Part shown: piece by piece, positions 1 through 8,292 of the stretch
How the letters are laid out: the number at the start of each line of letters is the position of its first letter
How positions within the stretch are numbered: the stretch's first letter is position 1
Virus record (IMG/VR): IMGVR_UViG_3300029267_003577
Span: 1-36,826 of that record
Origin: a virus
Direction: 5' to 3' (one strand)
DNA: 36,826 nt
Program-made: the position numbers and the translations under genes
The notes under the pieces: model-generated
What the model saw: the letters and a program-made list of their open reading frames with translations, nothing else
Told to the model about the DNA's origin: nothing
Databases searched by the model: none

Positions 1-1
1 T

Positions 2-2152
2 GACGAGACGACGGGCCTGCCGGTCGGGTGGCGCCAGACGCTCGCGAACGGCAAACAGGTCATCCGCTCGACCGCGTCGATGCTGCACTTCCGCTACCCC
101 AGCTCGAAGGGTGGTGTCATGGGCCTCGCGCCGATGGAGGTCGCGCGTCGCCGAGCGCAGCAGGAGCACCGGGCAGCGATCTACCAGGACTCGATCCTGC
201 GCAACGGTGGCGATCCTGGCGGGATCATCATCCAGAAGTCGGCGATGCGGCCCGAGGTGCGCAAGCGCTTCGAGCGCACGATGCGCGAGAAGTTCAACGA
301 CGGCGCGCAGGCCGGCGACACCCGCGTCCTCTACGGGGACGTCGAGTACCACGCCAACCCGGTCACACCGAAGGACATGCAGTACGCGACGTTGTTCGAG
401 ATGAACGACGCCGCGATCAGCGAGGTGTTCCGCGTCCCCGAGGCCCTCCTGATGGGCGGCGCGAACTACGCCGAGCACAAGTCGCAGCTGCGCGTCTTCT
501 GGACGATCAAGATGCTCGCCGTCTTCGCCCGCTGGGAGGACGCGATCAACGTTCGCCTGCTGCCTCGCCTCCGGGGCACCCGCGGCGCCAACTACCACGC
601 GAAGTTCGACACGTCGAAGGTCGAGGCTCTGCAGGGTGACCTGTTGGAGATGGCCCAAGCGGCGAAGGCGCTTCGCGATCTCGGTGTCCCGCTGAACCAG
701 GCGCTGCGCATGGCGGGCATCCAGACCGATCCGATCCCCGGCGGCGACGAACCGCTCGTCCCGACGACCCTCACTCCGCTTTCGAGCCTTCTGGACGAAG
801 ACGAGGACGCAGACGGAGATACGCCGGCGGGGACTTCCAACGACGACGACGAGGTCGTGGTCGAAGACGACGAGGACTCCGACAGCGACGAGTCGCCGGA
901 GAGTGAGGAGGGCGACGAAGAGCGCTCGAAGCTCGACGCCGAGGTCCGCGCGCTGTCGGGCAAGAGCGTCACCGAGCGTCTGCGCGACGGCGAAACGCGC
1001 GACGCGGTGAAGCGGGTGGTGGCCGAGTCCCTGGCGAAGCTCGGTCTCCGCAGCCCCGATGGGGGGGCGGCCAACGGGAGCGGCGACACATCTGGCCGTG
1101 CCGTCGCTCCCACTGCCGCCGCGAAGGAGACGCCCGAGGAGGGCTACAAGCGGCGCCGCGCGCTGATGCGGAACATGGAGCGTCGTCGCGAGAAGAGCGA
1201 CGCCCGCATCGCCGCCCGCGCGCGGAAGTGGGGTCGCGCGCAGCGGGCTGCGCAGCTCGCCCACCTCGACAAGGTCGCGAACGGTCGCTCGAAGTCCGCT
1301 CCGGCGCCCACCCGTCGTCGCTGGGGCATGAGCCGCAGCCAGGCCGAGGGGCTCGTCGACGCCCTCGGCTTCGATCTGTGCCTCACGGTCGAGAACGAGA
1401 AGGCGATCGAGCAGTGGTGCGCGCGCAACCGTCGCCTCGCGACGACGCGCAACCTGGACGACCTGATCACCGAGTCGCTGCTCGTGAAGGCGCAGCTGAC
1501 GAAGAAGGAGCTGGACTCCCTCATCGTCGCGGCCCGCGCGCCGAAGCACTGGGAGGCCGAGTTGCGCAAGCTGTTCCGCGACGCGTTCCGCTCGGCCTAC
1601 GACGACGGCGCCGCTGCCGTCGCGAGCGAGCTGGGCGCCGAGGCGCTCGACTTCGACCGCGCCGCGCAGGACTTCATCTCCTCGAAGCTGATCAAGGTCT
1701 CCGAGGGCGTGAACTCGACGAACGCCGACCTCCTGCGTCGCGCGCTCGCGAAGGCGTTCGCCGAGTCGCCGACAGACTCGACGGGCACCATTGCCGAGCG
1801 GCTGCGTGAAGTGCTCGAACCGGCCAAGACCGCCTCGCGCGACGTCTACACTTCGTTCCACAAGCGAGCGAAGACCATCGCCCGCACCGAGACGGGCGCG
1901 ATCGACAGTCACGTTCGGCAGGAGTCGTTCATCGCGAGCGGCGTCGAACTCCACGAGTGGGTCGCTGCCGGCGACGACCTCGAACGCCCGACGCACGATT
2001 CGATCGACGGAGCGACCGTTCCGGTCGGCGAGTCGTTCGAGCTGCTGCAGGCGAACGGGTCGATCGTCGAGATGAAGCATCCCCACGATCCTTCGGGGCC
2101 AGCCCACGAAGTCGTCAACTGCCGCTGCGGCGCATTCCCCGTGATCGAATAG
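2..2152 (+). CDS. Portal protein fused to Mu gpF-like head morphogenesis domain (5' partial)
   Basis: The frame is open to the left edge, so the N-terminus lies outside the window; 716 residues are visible. The first part has HK97-type portal features: a GLAPMEVARR segment, a region on nonspecific oligomer contacts, and a VPEALLMG segment followed by the C-terminal stem helices. A very acidic Asp/Glu/Ser linker (about 780-930) and a basic Arg/Lys helix-rich stretch (about 1140-1320) follow. The last 120 residues match the Mu gpF/SPP1 gp7 family: ARTET motif, W..AGDD..RPTH core, and a C-terminal NCRC. The portal forms the DNA-entry dodecamer; gpF-like proteins are minor head proteins, so one chain may do both jobs. 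The next gene starts 2 nt after the stop. Confidence 0.85.
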   Translation, partial: DETTGLPVGWRQTLANGKQVIRSTASMLHFRYPSSKGGVMGLAPMEVARRRAQQEHRAAIYQDSILRNGGDPGGIIIQKSAMRPEVRKRFERTMREKFNDGAQAGDTRVLYGDVEYHANPVTPKDMQYATLFEMNDAAISEVFRVPEALLMGGANYAEHKSQLRVFWTIKMLAVFARWEDAINVRLLPRLRGTRGANYHAKFDTSKVEALQGDLLEMAQAAKALRDLGVPLNQALRMAGIQTDPIPGGDEPLVPTTLTPLSSLLDEDEDADGDTPAGTSNDDDEVVVEDDEDSDSDESPESEEGDEERSKLDAEVRALSGKSVTERLRDGETRDAVKRVVAESLAKLGLRSPDGGAANGSGDTSGRAVAPTAAAKETPEEGYKRRRALMRNMERRREKSDARIAARARKWGRAQRAAQLAHLDKVANGRSKSAPAPTRRRWGMSRSQAEGLVDALGFDLCLTVENEKAIEQWCARNRRLATTRNLDDLITESLLVKAQLTKKELDSLIVAARAPKHWEAELRKLFRDAFRSAYDDGAAAVASELGAEALDFDRAAQDFISSKLIKVSEGVNSTNADLLRRALAKAFAESPTDSTGTIAERLREVLEPAKTASRDVYTSFHKRAKTIARTETGAIDSHVRQESFIASGVELHEWVAAGDDLERPTHDSIDGATVPVGESFELLQANGSIVEMKHPHDPSGPAHEVVNCRCGAFPVIE

Positions 2153-2154
2153 CC

Positions 2155-3903
2155 ATGAGCCTGACCCTCGCAGAGAAGGTGCGCCTCGGCGCCGCGACCC
2201 CGGCCGAACTCGAATCGTTGTCGGCCGACGACCTGTTCGAGATCAAGACGAACGACGACCACACGCACTACCGCGGCAATGCGGTTCGTGCGATCGAGGC
2301 TCCGGCCGGATACGCGAAGGACCGCAAGGTGCTGCGCCTGGTCGCGTCGACGAACGACAAGGACTACTACGGCGACTCGATCGAGGTCACCGGCGGGAAG
2401 ACGAAGACCGGCGAGCAGGGCGCCGGCTGGAAGATCGACGACTACAACCGCCAGGGCGGCGTGTACCTGTGGTCGCACAACCTCGGGTCGGTGAAGGCTC
2501 CGATCGGCCAGGCGCTGAAGACCTGGAAGGGTCGCATCGGCATCGACGAAGCCGGGCAGGACAAGCTGAAGGCGAAGACCGGTGGCCAGACGAAGAAGGC
2601 GCTGCTGCAGGACGTCGAGTTCCTGTCCGCCGACGACGGGCCCGACGACCACTTCAAGTTCGCCGAGACGATCTACCTGCTGATGAGCGGCAAGGGCACG
2701 CGCTCGGGCAAGGGCGTCGGCGGCAGCTCGGTCGGCTTCATCCCGACGAAGTGGATCCGTCCCGAGAACGCCGAGGAGCGCGAGAAGCTCGGCCTCGGCC
2801 CGTGGGGGATCAAGTTCCTGGAGCAGACTCTCCTGGAGAACAGCGCGACGCCGACCCCGGCGAACCCGTTCGCCTCGGTGATCCCCGGCGCGGCCTCCCA
2901 GAAGGCGAAGGGTGCGTTCGAGCGCACCGTGCTGGAGGAGCTGAAGTTCATGGAGGCCGAGTGCCGCCACCTGATCAGCCCGACCCTCGTGCGCTTCTTC
3001 CGTGAGCGCGCGGTGCTCGGCCACGACGACGCCGCCGAGAAGCTGGAGGCGCGGGTCCGCTCGCGGGTCTTCATCTTCGACGACGTGGCGAAGGCGGCCG
3101 GCTTCGACGTGACCACGGGCGACGCCACGGACTGCCTGGTCGTTCCGAAGGCGATCCCCGACGAGACCGGCGAGGTCGAGGAGCCCGCGGACCGCGGCGG
3201 CCAGGGAGCCCTCCTGCGGGCCCTGGGCGGCTCCGAGGGCGAAGAGGCCCCGGAGGGCGCGGAGGAGGCCCCGGAGGGCACCGAGGCGCAGGAGGCGAGC
3301 CCGGAGGCCCCCGAGGCCGGTAGCGAGGGGAAGTCGGCGGTCCCCCAAGAGTCGGCCGCGTTCGGCGTGTGGAACGCTGAGGGCAAGCTGGTCGCCGTCT
3401 CCGACGATCAGGACGACGCCCAGACTGCGTGCCCCGAGGGCGGTAGCTGGGGCGAGATCACCGTCGTCCCGAAGCTGGCGGACGCCGAGAAGGCGGGCGC
3501 CCCGGCCCGTCCGGAGATCCGCGCCGACCGCGGCGAGGACGAGGTCCGCATCGTCATCGACGGCGAGGCCCGCAGCGTGATCGAGCGCGCGTACGACGCC
3601 GCCGACCTCGCGATGGCGACCCTCGGCGCGATCCTCGACGCGACCGAATCGAAGACCACCGACCCCGAGTTCGAGTCGTCTCTCGGGGGCGGCACCGCTT
3701 TGGACCAGCTCGTCGAGCGCCTGGACAAGGTGCTCGACCGGCTGGAGACCGAGCCCGGCGAGAAGGCGACCTCGCGAACGGGAAGCGATCAGAACGTGAC
3801 GGAGGCCGAGGGCGACGAGTCCGAGGCCGAACCCACCACCACCGAAGAGGCCGTCGCGAAGACGCTGAACGACCTCCTCCGAATCCTTTCCGACCAGCAG
3901 TAG
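2155..3903 (+). CDS. HK97-type prohead serine protease with long acidic C-terminal extension
   Basis: This 582-residue protein looks like a family U35 prohead protease, which cleaves scaffold and capsid delta domains during head maturation. The start is the ATG 2 nt after the portal stop; the frame is open further upstream, but that part overlaps the conserved portal C-terminus. Candidate catalytic residues are His108 in LWSHNLG and Ser191/Ser192 in SSVGFIP, followed by the family's LLENSATPTPANPFA segment (226-240). After about residue 340 the protein becomes Glu/Ala/Pro-rich with EEAPEG-type repeats and then helical acidic segments, ending shortly before the capsid gene. No separate scaffold gene exists, so the extension is a plausible built-in scaffold (inference). 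No clear Shine-Dalgarno sequence is seen. Confidence 0.8.
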   Translation: MSLTLAEKVRLGAATPAELESLSADDLFEIKTNDDHTHYRGNAVRAIEAPAGYAKDRKVLRLVASTNDKDYYGDSIEVTGGKTKTGEQGAGWKIDDYNRQGGVYLWSHNLGSVKAPIGQALKTWKGRIGIDEAGQDKLKAKTGGQTKKALLQDVEFLSADDGPDDHFKFAETIYLLMSGKGTRSGKGVGGSSVGFIPTKWIRPENAEEREKLGLGPWGIKFLEQTLLENSATPTPANPFASVIPGAASQKAKGAFERTVLEELKFMEAECRHLISPTLVRFFRERAVLGHDDAAEKLEARVRSRVFIFDDVAKAAGFDVTTGDATDCLVVPKAIPDETGEVEEPADRGGQGALLRALGGSEGEEAPEGAEEAPEGTEAQEASPEAPEAGSEGKSAVPQESAAFGVWNAEGKLVAVSDDQDDAQTACPEGGSWGEITVVPKLADAEKAGAPARPEIRADRGEDEVRIVIDGEARSVIERAYDAADLAMATLGAILDATESKTTDPEFESSLGGGTALDQLVERLDKVLDRLETEPGEKATSRTGSDQNVTEAEGDESEAEPTTTEEAVAKTLNDLLRILSDQQ

Positions 3904-3907
3904 AACC

Positions 3908-5194
3908 ATGAACATCACCAGCACCGACACGGCCGAGCAGATCGCCGAGAAGCTGAAGAGCATCGTCAACAAGCGCGTGGCCGAGGAGTCGGCCGCTCGC
4001 GACGAGAAGACGAGCGACCTGGAGCAGCGCTACATGCAGCTCAAGGAGGGCCTCGACGCGATCTCCGAGCGCCTCAAGTCGAACGCCCACCACGGCGCCT
4101 CGTACGTCGAGGGCGCCGACGACGCCTTCAAGACCGACAACCCGGACAAGCAGTTCAACCTGCACCGCGGGCTCGTCGGCTGGCACACCGACTTCAACTA
4201 CGACAAGACCCCGTACGGCGACCTCGCCGGCGAGAAGTCGCTCTGGCCCGAGCGTGACATCCTGATGGAGGCGACGAAGAAGGCGCAGAGCGCCGACGTC
4301 GACATCGAGGGTGGCTTCGCCGTTCCCGAGCAGTTCATGGCGGACTTCATCCCGATCCTGCTCGCGCGTTCGATCGCGGCGCAGCTCGGCGTCCGCTTCG
4401 AGACCGGCTTCTCCGGCTCGCCCGTGGTCTGGCCGAAGATCACCCGCGCCGCGCAGGCGTACTGGGTCGGCGAGAACACCGCGCCGACCGAGACCGACAT
4501 CGAACTCGGTCAGGTGAGCATGGAGCCGCACGACCTGGCGGCTCTCGTCCCGATGTCGAACCGCCTGCTCCGCATGAGCGCCGGCGGCTTCGAGGCGATG
4601 TTGCGCAACCACCTCGCGCGGATCATGGCCCTGAAGCTCGACCTCGCGGTCTTCAAGGGCACCGGTGCCAGCGGCGAGCCGCTCGGCATCCAGAACGTCC
4701 CGTCGGTCCCGACGCTCGACTGGGACACCGTCCCGGCCGCCGCGGAGAAGGGCGACGCGTCCACCATCCAGAACATCACCGACAAGCTGTCGATCATGAT
4801 GGAGACGGTGGACACCTCGAACGCCCTCGAAGGCGAACTGGGCTGGGCTGCGCACCCGCAGGTGCTCGGCTACTTCCGCGAGGTCAAGGACACGGACGGC
4901 CACCCGCTGTTCAAGTTCGGCGACCCGAACGAGACCGGCGAGCGTCAGCTCTACGGCTACCGCCTGCTGACCTCGACGCAGCTCGCCAACGGCGACCCGG
5001 CCGACTTCATCTTCGGCAACTGGGCCGACGCGATGGTCGGGCAGTGGGGGACGATGGTCCTCGACAGCTCGATGCACGCCGGCAACGCGTTCTTCAAGCG
5101 TCAGACCTACATCCGCGCGCACCTCGCCGCGGACGTCGGCGTGATGCACGAAGAGTCCTTCGTCCAGGCGACCAACTTCGACGCCACGGCCTAG
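3908..5194 (+). CDS. HK97-fold major capsid protein
   Basis: 428 residues, usual for the family. Residues 1-60 are charged and predicted coiled coil, as in the HK97 delta domain that acts as scaffold and is removed by the protease. The mature core seems to begin near residue 130 (ADVDIEGGFAVPEQF), the typical 'GGxxVP' entry to the HK97 fold, followed by PVVWPKITRAAQAYWVGENT, a VPMSNRLLRMS strand/helix region, a GTGASGEPLGI loop, and the C-terminal region with YRLLTSTQL and DFIFGNWADAMVGQWG. The exact cleavage site cannot be read. The gene lies 4 nt after the protease stop, again without an obvious ribosome binding site, so coupling to the upstream gene is likely. Confidence 0.93.
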   Translation: MNITSTDTAEQIAEKLKSIVNKRVAEESAARDEKTSDLEQRYMQLKEGLDAISERLKSNAHHGASYVEGADDAFKTDNPDKQFNLHRGLVGWHTDFNYDKTPYGDLAGEKSLWPERDILMEATKKAQSADVDIEGGFAVPEQFMADFIPILLARSIAAQLGVRFETGFSGSPVVWPKITRAAQAYWVGENTAPTETDIELGQVSMEPHDLAALVPMSNRLLRMSAGGFEAMLRNHLARIMALKLDLAVFKGTGASGEPLGIQNVPSVPTLDWDTVPAAAEKGDASTIQNITDKLSIMMETVDTSNALEGELGWAAHPQVLGYFREVKDTDGHPLFKFGDPNETGERQLYGYRLLTSTQLANGDPADFIFGNWADAMVGQWGTMVLDSSMHAGNAFFKRQTYIRAHLAADVGVMHEESFVQATNFDATA

Positions 5195-5248
5195 GCCGTA
5201 GCCGAGAACGAACCCGCTCGAACAGACTCGAACGACAAGGACAAAGCC

Positions 5249-5692
5249 ATGACGGCCAACAACCTCGACAGCCACATCAACCACTCGGCGCTTCCGTCGA
5301 TCGACATCAAGACGACGTCGGACGCCGCCGGTACCACCACCACCGCAGCCGTGGACCTGCAGGACAGCTCGGGCTGCCTGTGGATCTTCGACCTGACGGA
5401 CATCAACACCTCGGGCACGGTCGATTCGATCACCGTGCAGACCGACGACAACTCGGGCTTCTCGTCCGCGGCCACGGCCACGGACGGCGACGGCAACAAC
5501 ATCGCGTACACGACGCAGATCACGGCGACGGGGATCTTCATGGTCCGCGTCGACGCGAAGCACTGCGAGCGGTACGTGCGCCTGGCGATCGTGGACGCGA
5601 CGGCCAACGTCGCCTTCGCCGTCGCCTCGCTGCCGTTCGGTTCGCAGTACAAGCCGAACCACGACTCGACCGAGCTGATCCTCTCGGCCTAG
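5249..5692 (+). CDS. Small virion protein, first of three tandem paralogues (candidate head decoration)
   Basis: 147 residues, rich in Thr/Asp/Ser with a beta-type pattern and no membrane segment. An AAGGA ribosome binding site lies 8-10 nt before the ATG. The second half shares a pattern with the next two genes: a VDAKHCERYVRLA segment (compare IDAKNVKRYLSA in the third gene), then an Ala-rich strand ending PFGSQYKPNHD and an acidic/Ser C-terminus. The spot just after the capsid gene is where decoration or cement proteins often lie, so a capsid surface role is suggested, but no named family is recognised. A hairpin follows the stop. Confidence 0.6.
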   Translation: MTANNLDSHINHSALPSIDIKTTSDAAGTTTTAAVDLQDSSGCLWIFDLTDINTSGTVDSITVQTDDNSGFSSAATATDGDGNNIAYTTQITATGIFMVRVDAKHCERYVRLAIVDATANVAFAVASLPFGSQYKPNHDSTELILSA

Positions 5693-5709
5693 AACGACTC
5701 TCCTCCTTC

Positions 5710-5745
5710 GGAGCGGCGCCGGTTGGACATGGCCGGCGTCGCTCC
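5710..5745 (+). terminator. Hairpin after the capsid/decoration genes, possible weak terminator or RNA-stability element
   Basis: The arms at 5710-5722 and 5733-5745 are complementary over 13 bases with one mismatch (GGAGCGGCGCCGG with CCGGCGTCGCTCC), with a 10-base loop. The tract after it is pyrimidine-rich (CCTTCCCC) but not a clean run of T. It could lower transcription into the tail genes or protect the 3' end of the highly expressed capsid message. Confidence 0.45.
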
Positions 5746-5777
5746 CCTTCCCCTGAACCAGACGACCAGACGACGAC

Positions 5778-6344
5778 ATGGGAGCCACGCAGAACTCGAT
5801 CGACGCGCAGGTGGGCGAAGCCTTCGACCTGCTGCCTCTGCTCGCCTACCCGAACGGGACCTACAACCCGACGCCGTCGACCTACACCGGAGCGTTCGAC
5901 GCCGGCCTGGGTACGTCGCGGGAAGGCTCGGGCATCGTCGACGTCTCCGACTACCGCGGGATCGTGATGCAGTGCGTCGTCTCGCGGCCGAGCGGTTCGG
6001 GTACGCCCGCCGTCTCGATCATCCCCCACCACGGGCCCTGCCCCGACTTCGTGACCCACGACCCGTTCGGCACGGGATGGGGATTCTACGTCAACGGCAA
6101 GGGCGCCGGCGCTCCGGGTACGACCGTGATGCGCAACGTCTTCATCGACACGCGCCGGATCATGTCGCACCTCTCCGTCGAGGTCACCGTCGCGGGCACG
6201 GCCGCCGGCTGCCTCCTCGGCGTCTACGCGATCCCGATCGGGCCGAAGGGATCGCGCTCCCAGATCGACTTCGACTCGGACGACCTGCTCGACCTCTACA
6301 GCTCGGGCGATCGCTCCTTCCCCATCTCCACGAAGATCCCCTAG
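5778..6344 (+). CDS. Small virion protein, second of three tandem paralogues
   Basis: 188 residues. It aligns by eye with the next gene along its length: MGA.-N.SI.-VG at the N-terminus, a DYRG-IV strand, a GWGF motif, an (I)DTRRIMSHLS segment in place of IDAKNVKRYLS, then A-PIGP and an acidic DDLLDLYSSGDRSFP C-terminus. No transmembrane segment or signal peptide. The ATG has only a weak upstream ribosome binding site. It is probably a beta-rich structural component of head or neck; function unknown. Confidence 0.6.
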   Translation: MGATQNSIDAQVGEAFDLLPLLAYPNGTYNPTPSTYTGAFDAGLGTSREGSGIVDVSDYRGIVMQCVVSRPSGSGTPAVSIIPHHGPCPDFVTHDPFGTGWGFYVNGKGAGAPGTTVMRNVFIDTRRIMSHLSVEVTVAGTAAGCLLGVYAIPIGPKGSRSQIDFDSDDLLDLYSSGDRSFPISTKIP

Positions 6345-6353
6345 AGCACCGAC

Positions 6354-6902
6354 ATGGGCGCTTCCAACAAGTCGATTCGAACGATCGTCGGGCCGCCGGT
6401 CATGCTGATCCAGCCGCAGTTCTGGAACAACTCGACCGACCCGGCGACGGACAAGGTGTTCGGGCTCGACGCCGACACGCTCGCGGGCGCTGCCGGTGAC
6501 CCGGCGCCGTCGGTGCTCGACCTCAACGGCTACCGCGGCGCGATCGTCACGGTCTGGCACTCGCCTCGCGCGGGTGGCGCGGGGGCCCAGTCGCAGTTCC
6601 GCATCAAGCACGGCGACGCGGCGGATAGCGACACGCACGAATTCCTCGACGACGACGTCGGGGGCTGGGGCTTCTTCCGCGTGTCGACGGCCGGCCTCGG
6701 CTTCCCGCGTCCGCTGACGTTCCTCATCGACGCGAAGAACGTGAAGCGCTACCTCTCGGCGAGCCACGAGGCGAACGGGAACCAGTACTACGCGGCGACG
6801 GCGATGCCGATCGGGCCGATCTACGCGAAGAACGACCTGGACGACACGCGCGATCTCTTCATCACCGGGAGCGGCGAGCTGTCGTTCCCGGATCTCTCCT
6901 GA
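6354..6902 (+). CDS. Small virion protein, third of three tandem paralogues
   Basis: 182 residues, beginning 9 nt after the second paralogue. It shares with it the MGA N-terminus, the GYRGAIVTV strand, GGWGFF, the FLIDAKNVKRYLSA segment, AMPIGP, and the closing DDTRDLFITGSGELSFP. The IDAK-RY segment also links it to the first gene at 5249. The arrangement points to tandem duplication of an ancestral virion gene followed by divergence. Function is not recognised; a trimeric or heteromeric capsid decoration role is a guess from position. Confidence 0.6.
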   Translation: MGASNKSIRTIVGPPVMLIQPQFWNNSTDPATDKVFGLDADTLAGAAGDPAPSVLDLNGYRGAIVTVWHSPRAGGAGAQSQFRIKHGDAADSDTHEFLDDDVGGWGFFRVSTAGLGFPRPLTFLIDAKNVKRYLSASHEANGNQYYAATAMPIGPIYAKNDLDDTRDLFITGSGELSFPDLS

Positions 6903-6926
6903 ACCTGAAACCCAAGGGGGCCACCC

Positions 6927-7397
6927 ATGACCCGCAAGCGAGGACGCGCACAGGCGCACGAGATCGTCGAGAAAACGGAGCAGGCCCAGGCCGGCGTCGT
7001 CACGGAAGAGCCGCAGGCCGAGACGAAGGCGGATGGCGAGGTCGTCCCGATCTACGTCGTCAAGAAGCACGGCGCGATCTACTGGGAGCGCGGCGGCGAG
7101 CTGCGAGGCACCGAGGGCTACGCGGTGCGCGGCGACGACCCGTTCATCCAGTACTACTTCCGCGAGGACCAGCCGGGCATGGTGCCGGCGATGCTGGTCC
7201 GCGACGACACGGCGACGCCGGACCCGCCGTCGAACTGGCCGCAGCACTACCGCAAGAAGGCCGGCCCGGCGTTCATGACCGCGCTGGAGAAGCAGTCGAT
7301 GGCGGCGGCCCGCGAGCGCAAGCTCAAGGAGGCCGCAGAGGCGAAGGCGAACGCCGAGAAGATCCTCGGCGAGATCCCGGAGCAGGACGAGCTGTGA
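6927..7397 (+). CDS. Hypothetical phage protein in head-neck region
   Basis: 156 residues with a strong AAGGGGG ribosome binding site. The N-terminal 45 residues are charged and low in complexity (Glu/Gln/Ala/Lys), the centre (about 45-110) is a compact mixed region with VVPIYVVKKHGAIYWERGGELRG, and the C-terminal 40 residues are a charged Ala/Glu/Lys helix. No family is recognised. Its stop overlaps the GTG start of the next gene (GTGA), so the two are translationally coupled. Confidence 0.6.
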   Translation: MTRKRGRAQAHEIVEKTEQAQAGVVTEEPQAETKADGEVVPIYVVKKHGAIYWERGGELRGTEGYAVRGDDPFIQYYFREDQPGMVPAMLVRDDTATPDPPSNWPQHYRKKAGPAFMTALEKQSMAAARERKLKEAAEAKANAEKILGEIPEQDEL

Positions 7398-7672
7398 GCA
7401 TCTTCGTGCCGCAGAAGGTCGCCGACGAGATCGAGCGCGAGCGTGCCCGCAAGGTGCGCCTGGAGACGACCCTACTTCGCTTCGAGGTAGAGGTCGCGGC
7501 GAAGGACGTCGTGTCGATCCAGCGATCCTCGGGGCTTTTCCGCGGCGAGCATGCCGGCGGCACGACCCTGCGCATGCGTGACGGCAAGAGGGTCTTCGTC
7601 GCCGACTCGACCGAGGTCGTCGCCGCGAAGTTCCGTGCCGCCGACATCCCCTGCCCCGAGGAACTCTGCTGA
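7394..7672 (+). CDS. Hypothetical small head-neck protein
   Basis: 92 residues from a GTG start overlapping the previous TGA by 3 nt; its own TGA overlaps the ATG of the adaptor gene (TGATG). It has a helical charged N-terminus and a beta-rich remainder (LRFEVEVAAKDVV, TTLRMRDGKRVFVADSTEVVAAKF). It reads like a small OB- or SH3-type strand-rich protein, but no family is recognised. The tight stop-start overlaps on both sides support it as a real gene. Confidence 0.6.
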   Translation: MSIFVPQKVADEIERERARKVRLETTLLRFEVEVAAKDVVSIQRSSGLFRGEHAGGTTLRMRDGKRVFVADSTEVVAAKFRAADIPCPEELC

Positions 7673-8292
7673 TGCCCGCACTCGCTCTGACCACGCTGGC
7701 CAACGTCAAGGTGCTCGCGAAGGAGACCGGATCCTCGGATACCGACTTCGACGCGATCGTCGGTGCGTTGATCACGGCTGTGTCGGAGCGAGCGCAGAGC
7801 TACATCGGGCGGGAGTTCGCGACCGCGGCGCGCACCGAGCTGTACTCGATCGGCATGCGTACGCGGTCGATCTTCCTCCGCAACCCGGCGGTCGACACGG
7901 GGCAGACCTTCGAGATCCGCAACGACCTCCTTCGGAACTTCACCGGCGACGCGATGAGCGACGACACGTACTCGCTCGACGCGGAGTCGGGCGAGATCTA
8001 CTTCGTCTCCTCGCTGCTTGCTGGCCCGAACGTCCTGCAGGTGATCTACACCGGCGGGATGGCCGCCGACGCGGCCACCCTGCAGGCCACGTACCCCGAC
8101 CTGGAGTTCGCCGCCCGGCGCCAGGTGCTGCACGAGTTCAACCGGCGCATGTCGCCCGGCGTGAAGCGCGCGACGTCTCGTCGTGGCAAGCAGAGCACGG
8201 AGGGCGAGGGCGAGCTGAACTGGCTCGACTCGACGCGCGAGGTACTCGACTCGTTCCGCCCGACGTGGATGGGCGAAGAGGGGGTCTTCTAG
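7672..8292 (+). CDS. Head-tail adaptor (HK97 gp6-like connector)
   Basis: 206 residues. The N-terminus, with LTTLANVKVLAKETGSSDTDFDAIVGALITAVSERAQSYIGREF, is the helix pair typical of gp6/gp15-type connector proteins, in which short helices lead to a Y-I-G-R-E/F segment. A beta segment follows with LRNPAVDT and the 'D..Y.LD...G.I.F' pattern (SDDTYSLDAESGEIYFVSS), then VIYTGGM, typical of the family, and a C-terminal helix. Such adaptors form a ring under the portal. The long tail after residue 165 is basic, then acidic, and less conserved. Confidence 0.75.
   Translation: MPALALTTLANVKVLAKETGSSDTDFDAIVGALITAVSERAQSYIGREFATAARTELYSIGMRTRSIFLRNPAVDTGQTFEIRNDLLRNFTGDAMSDDTYSLDAESGEIYFVSSLLAGPNVLQVIYTGGMAADAATLQATYPDLEFAARRQVLHEFNRRMSPGVKRATSRRGKQSTEGEGELNWLDSTREVLDSFRPTWMGEEGVF

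Noticed and set aside
5186-5199. A 14-base perfect palindrome around the capsid stop codon
   Set aside because: Short, no loop and no T-run; likely chance in GC-rich sequence.
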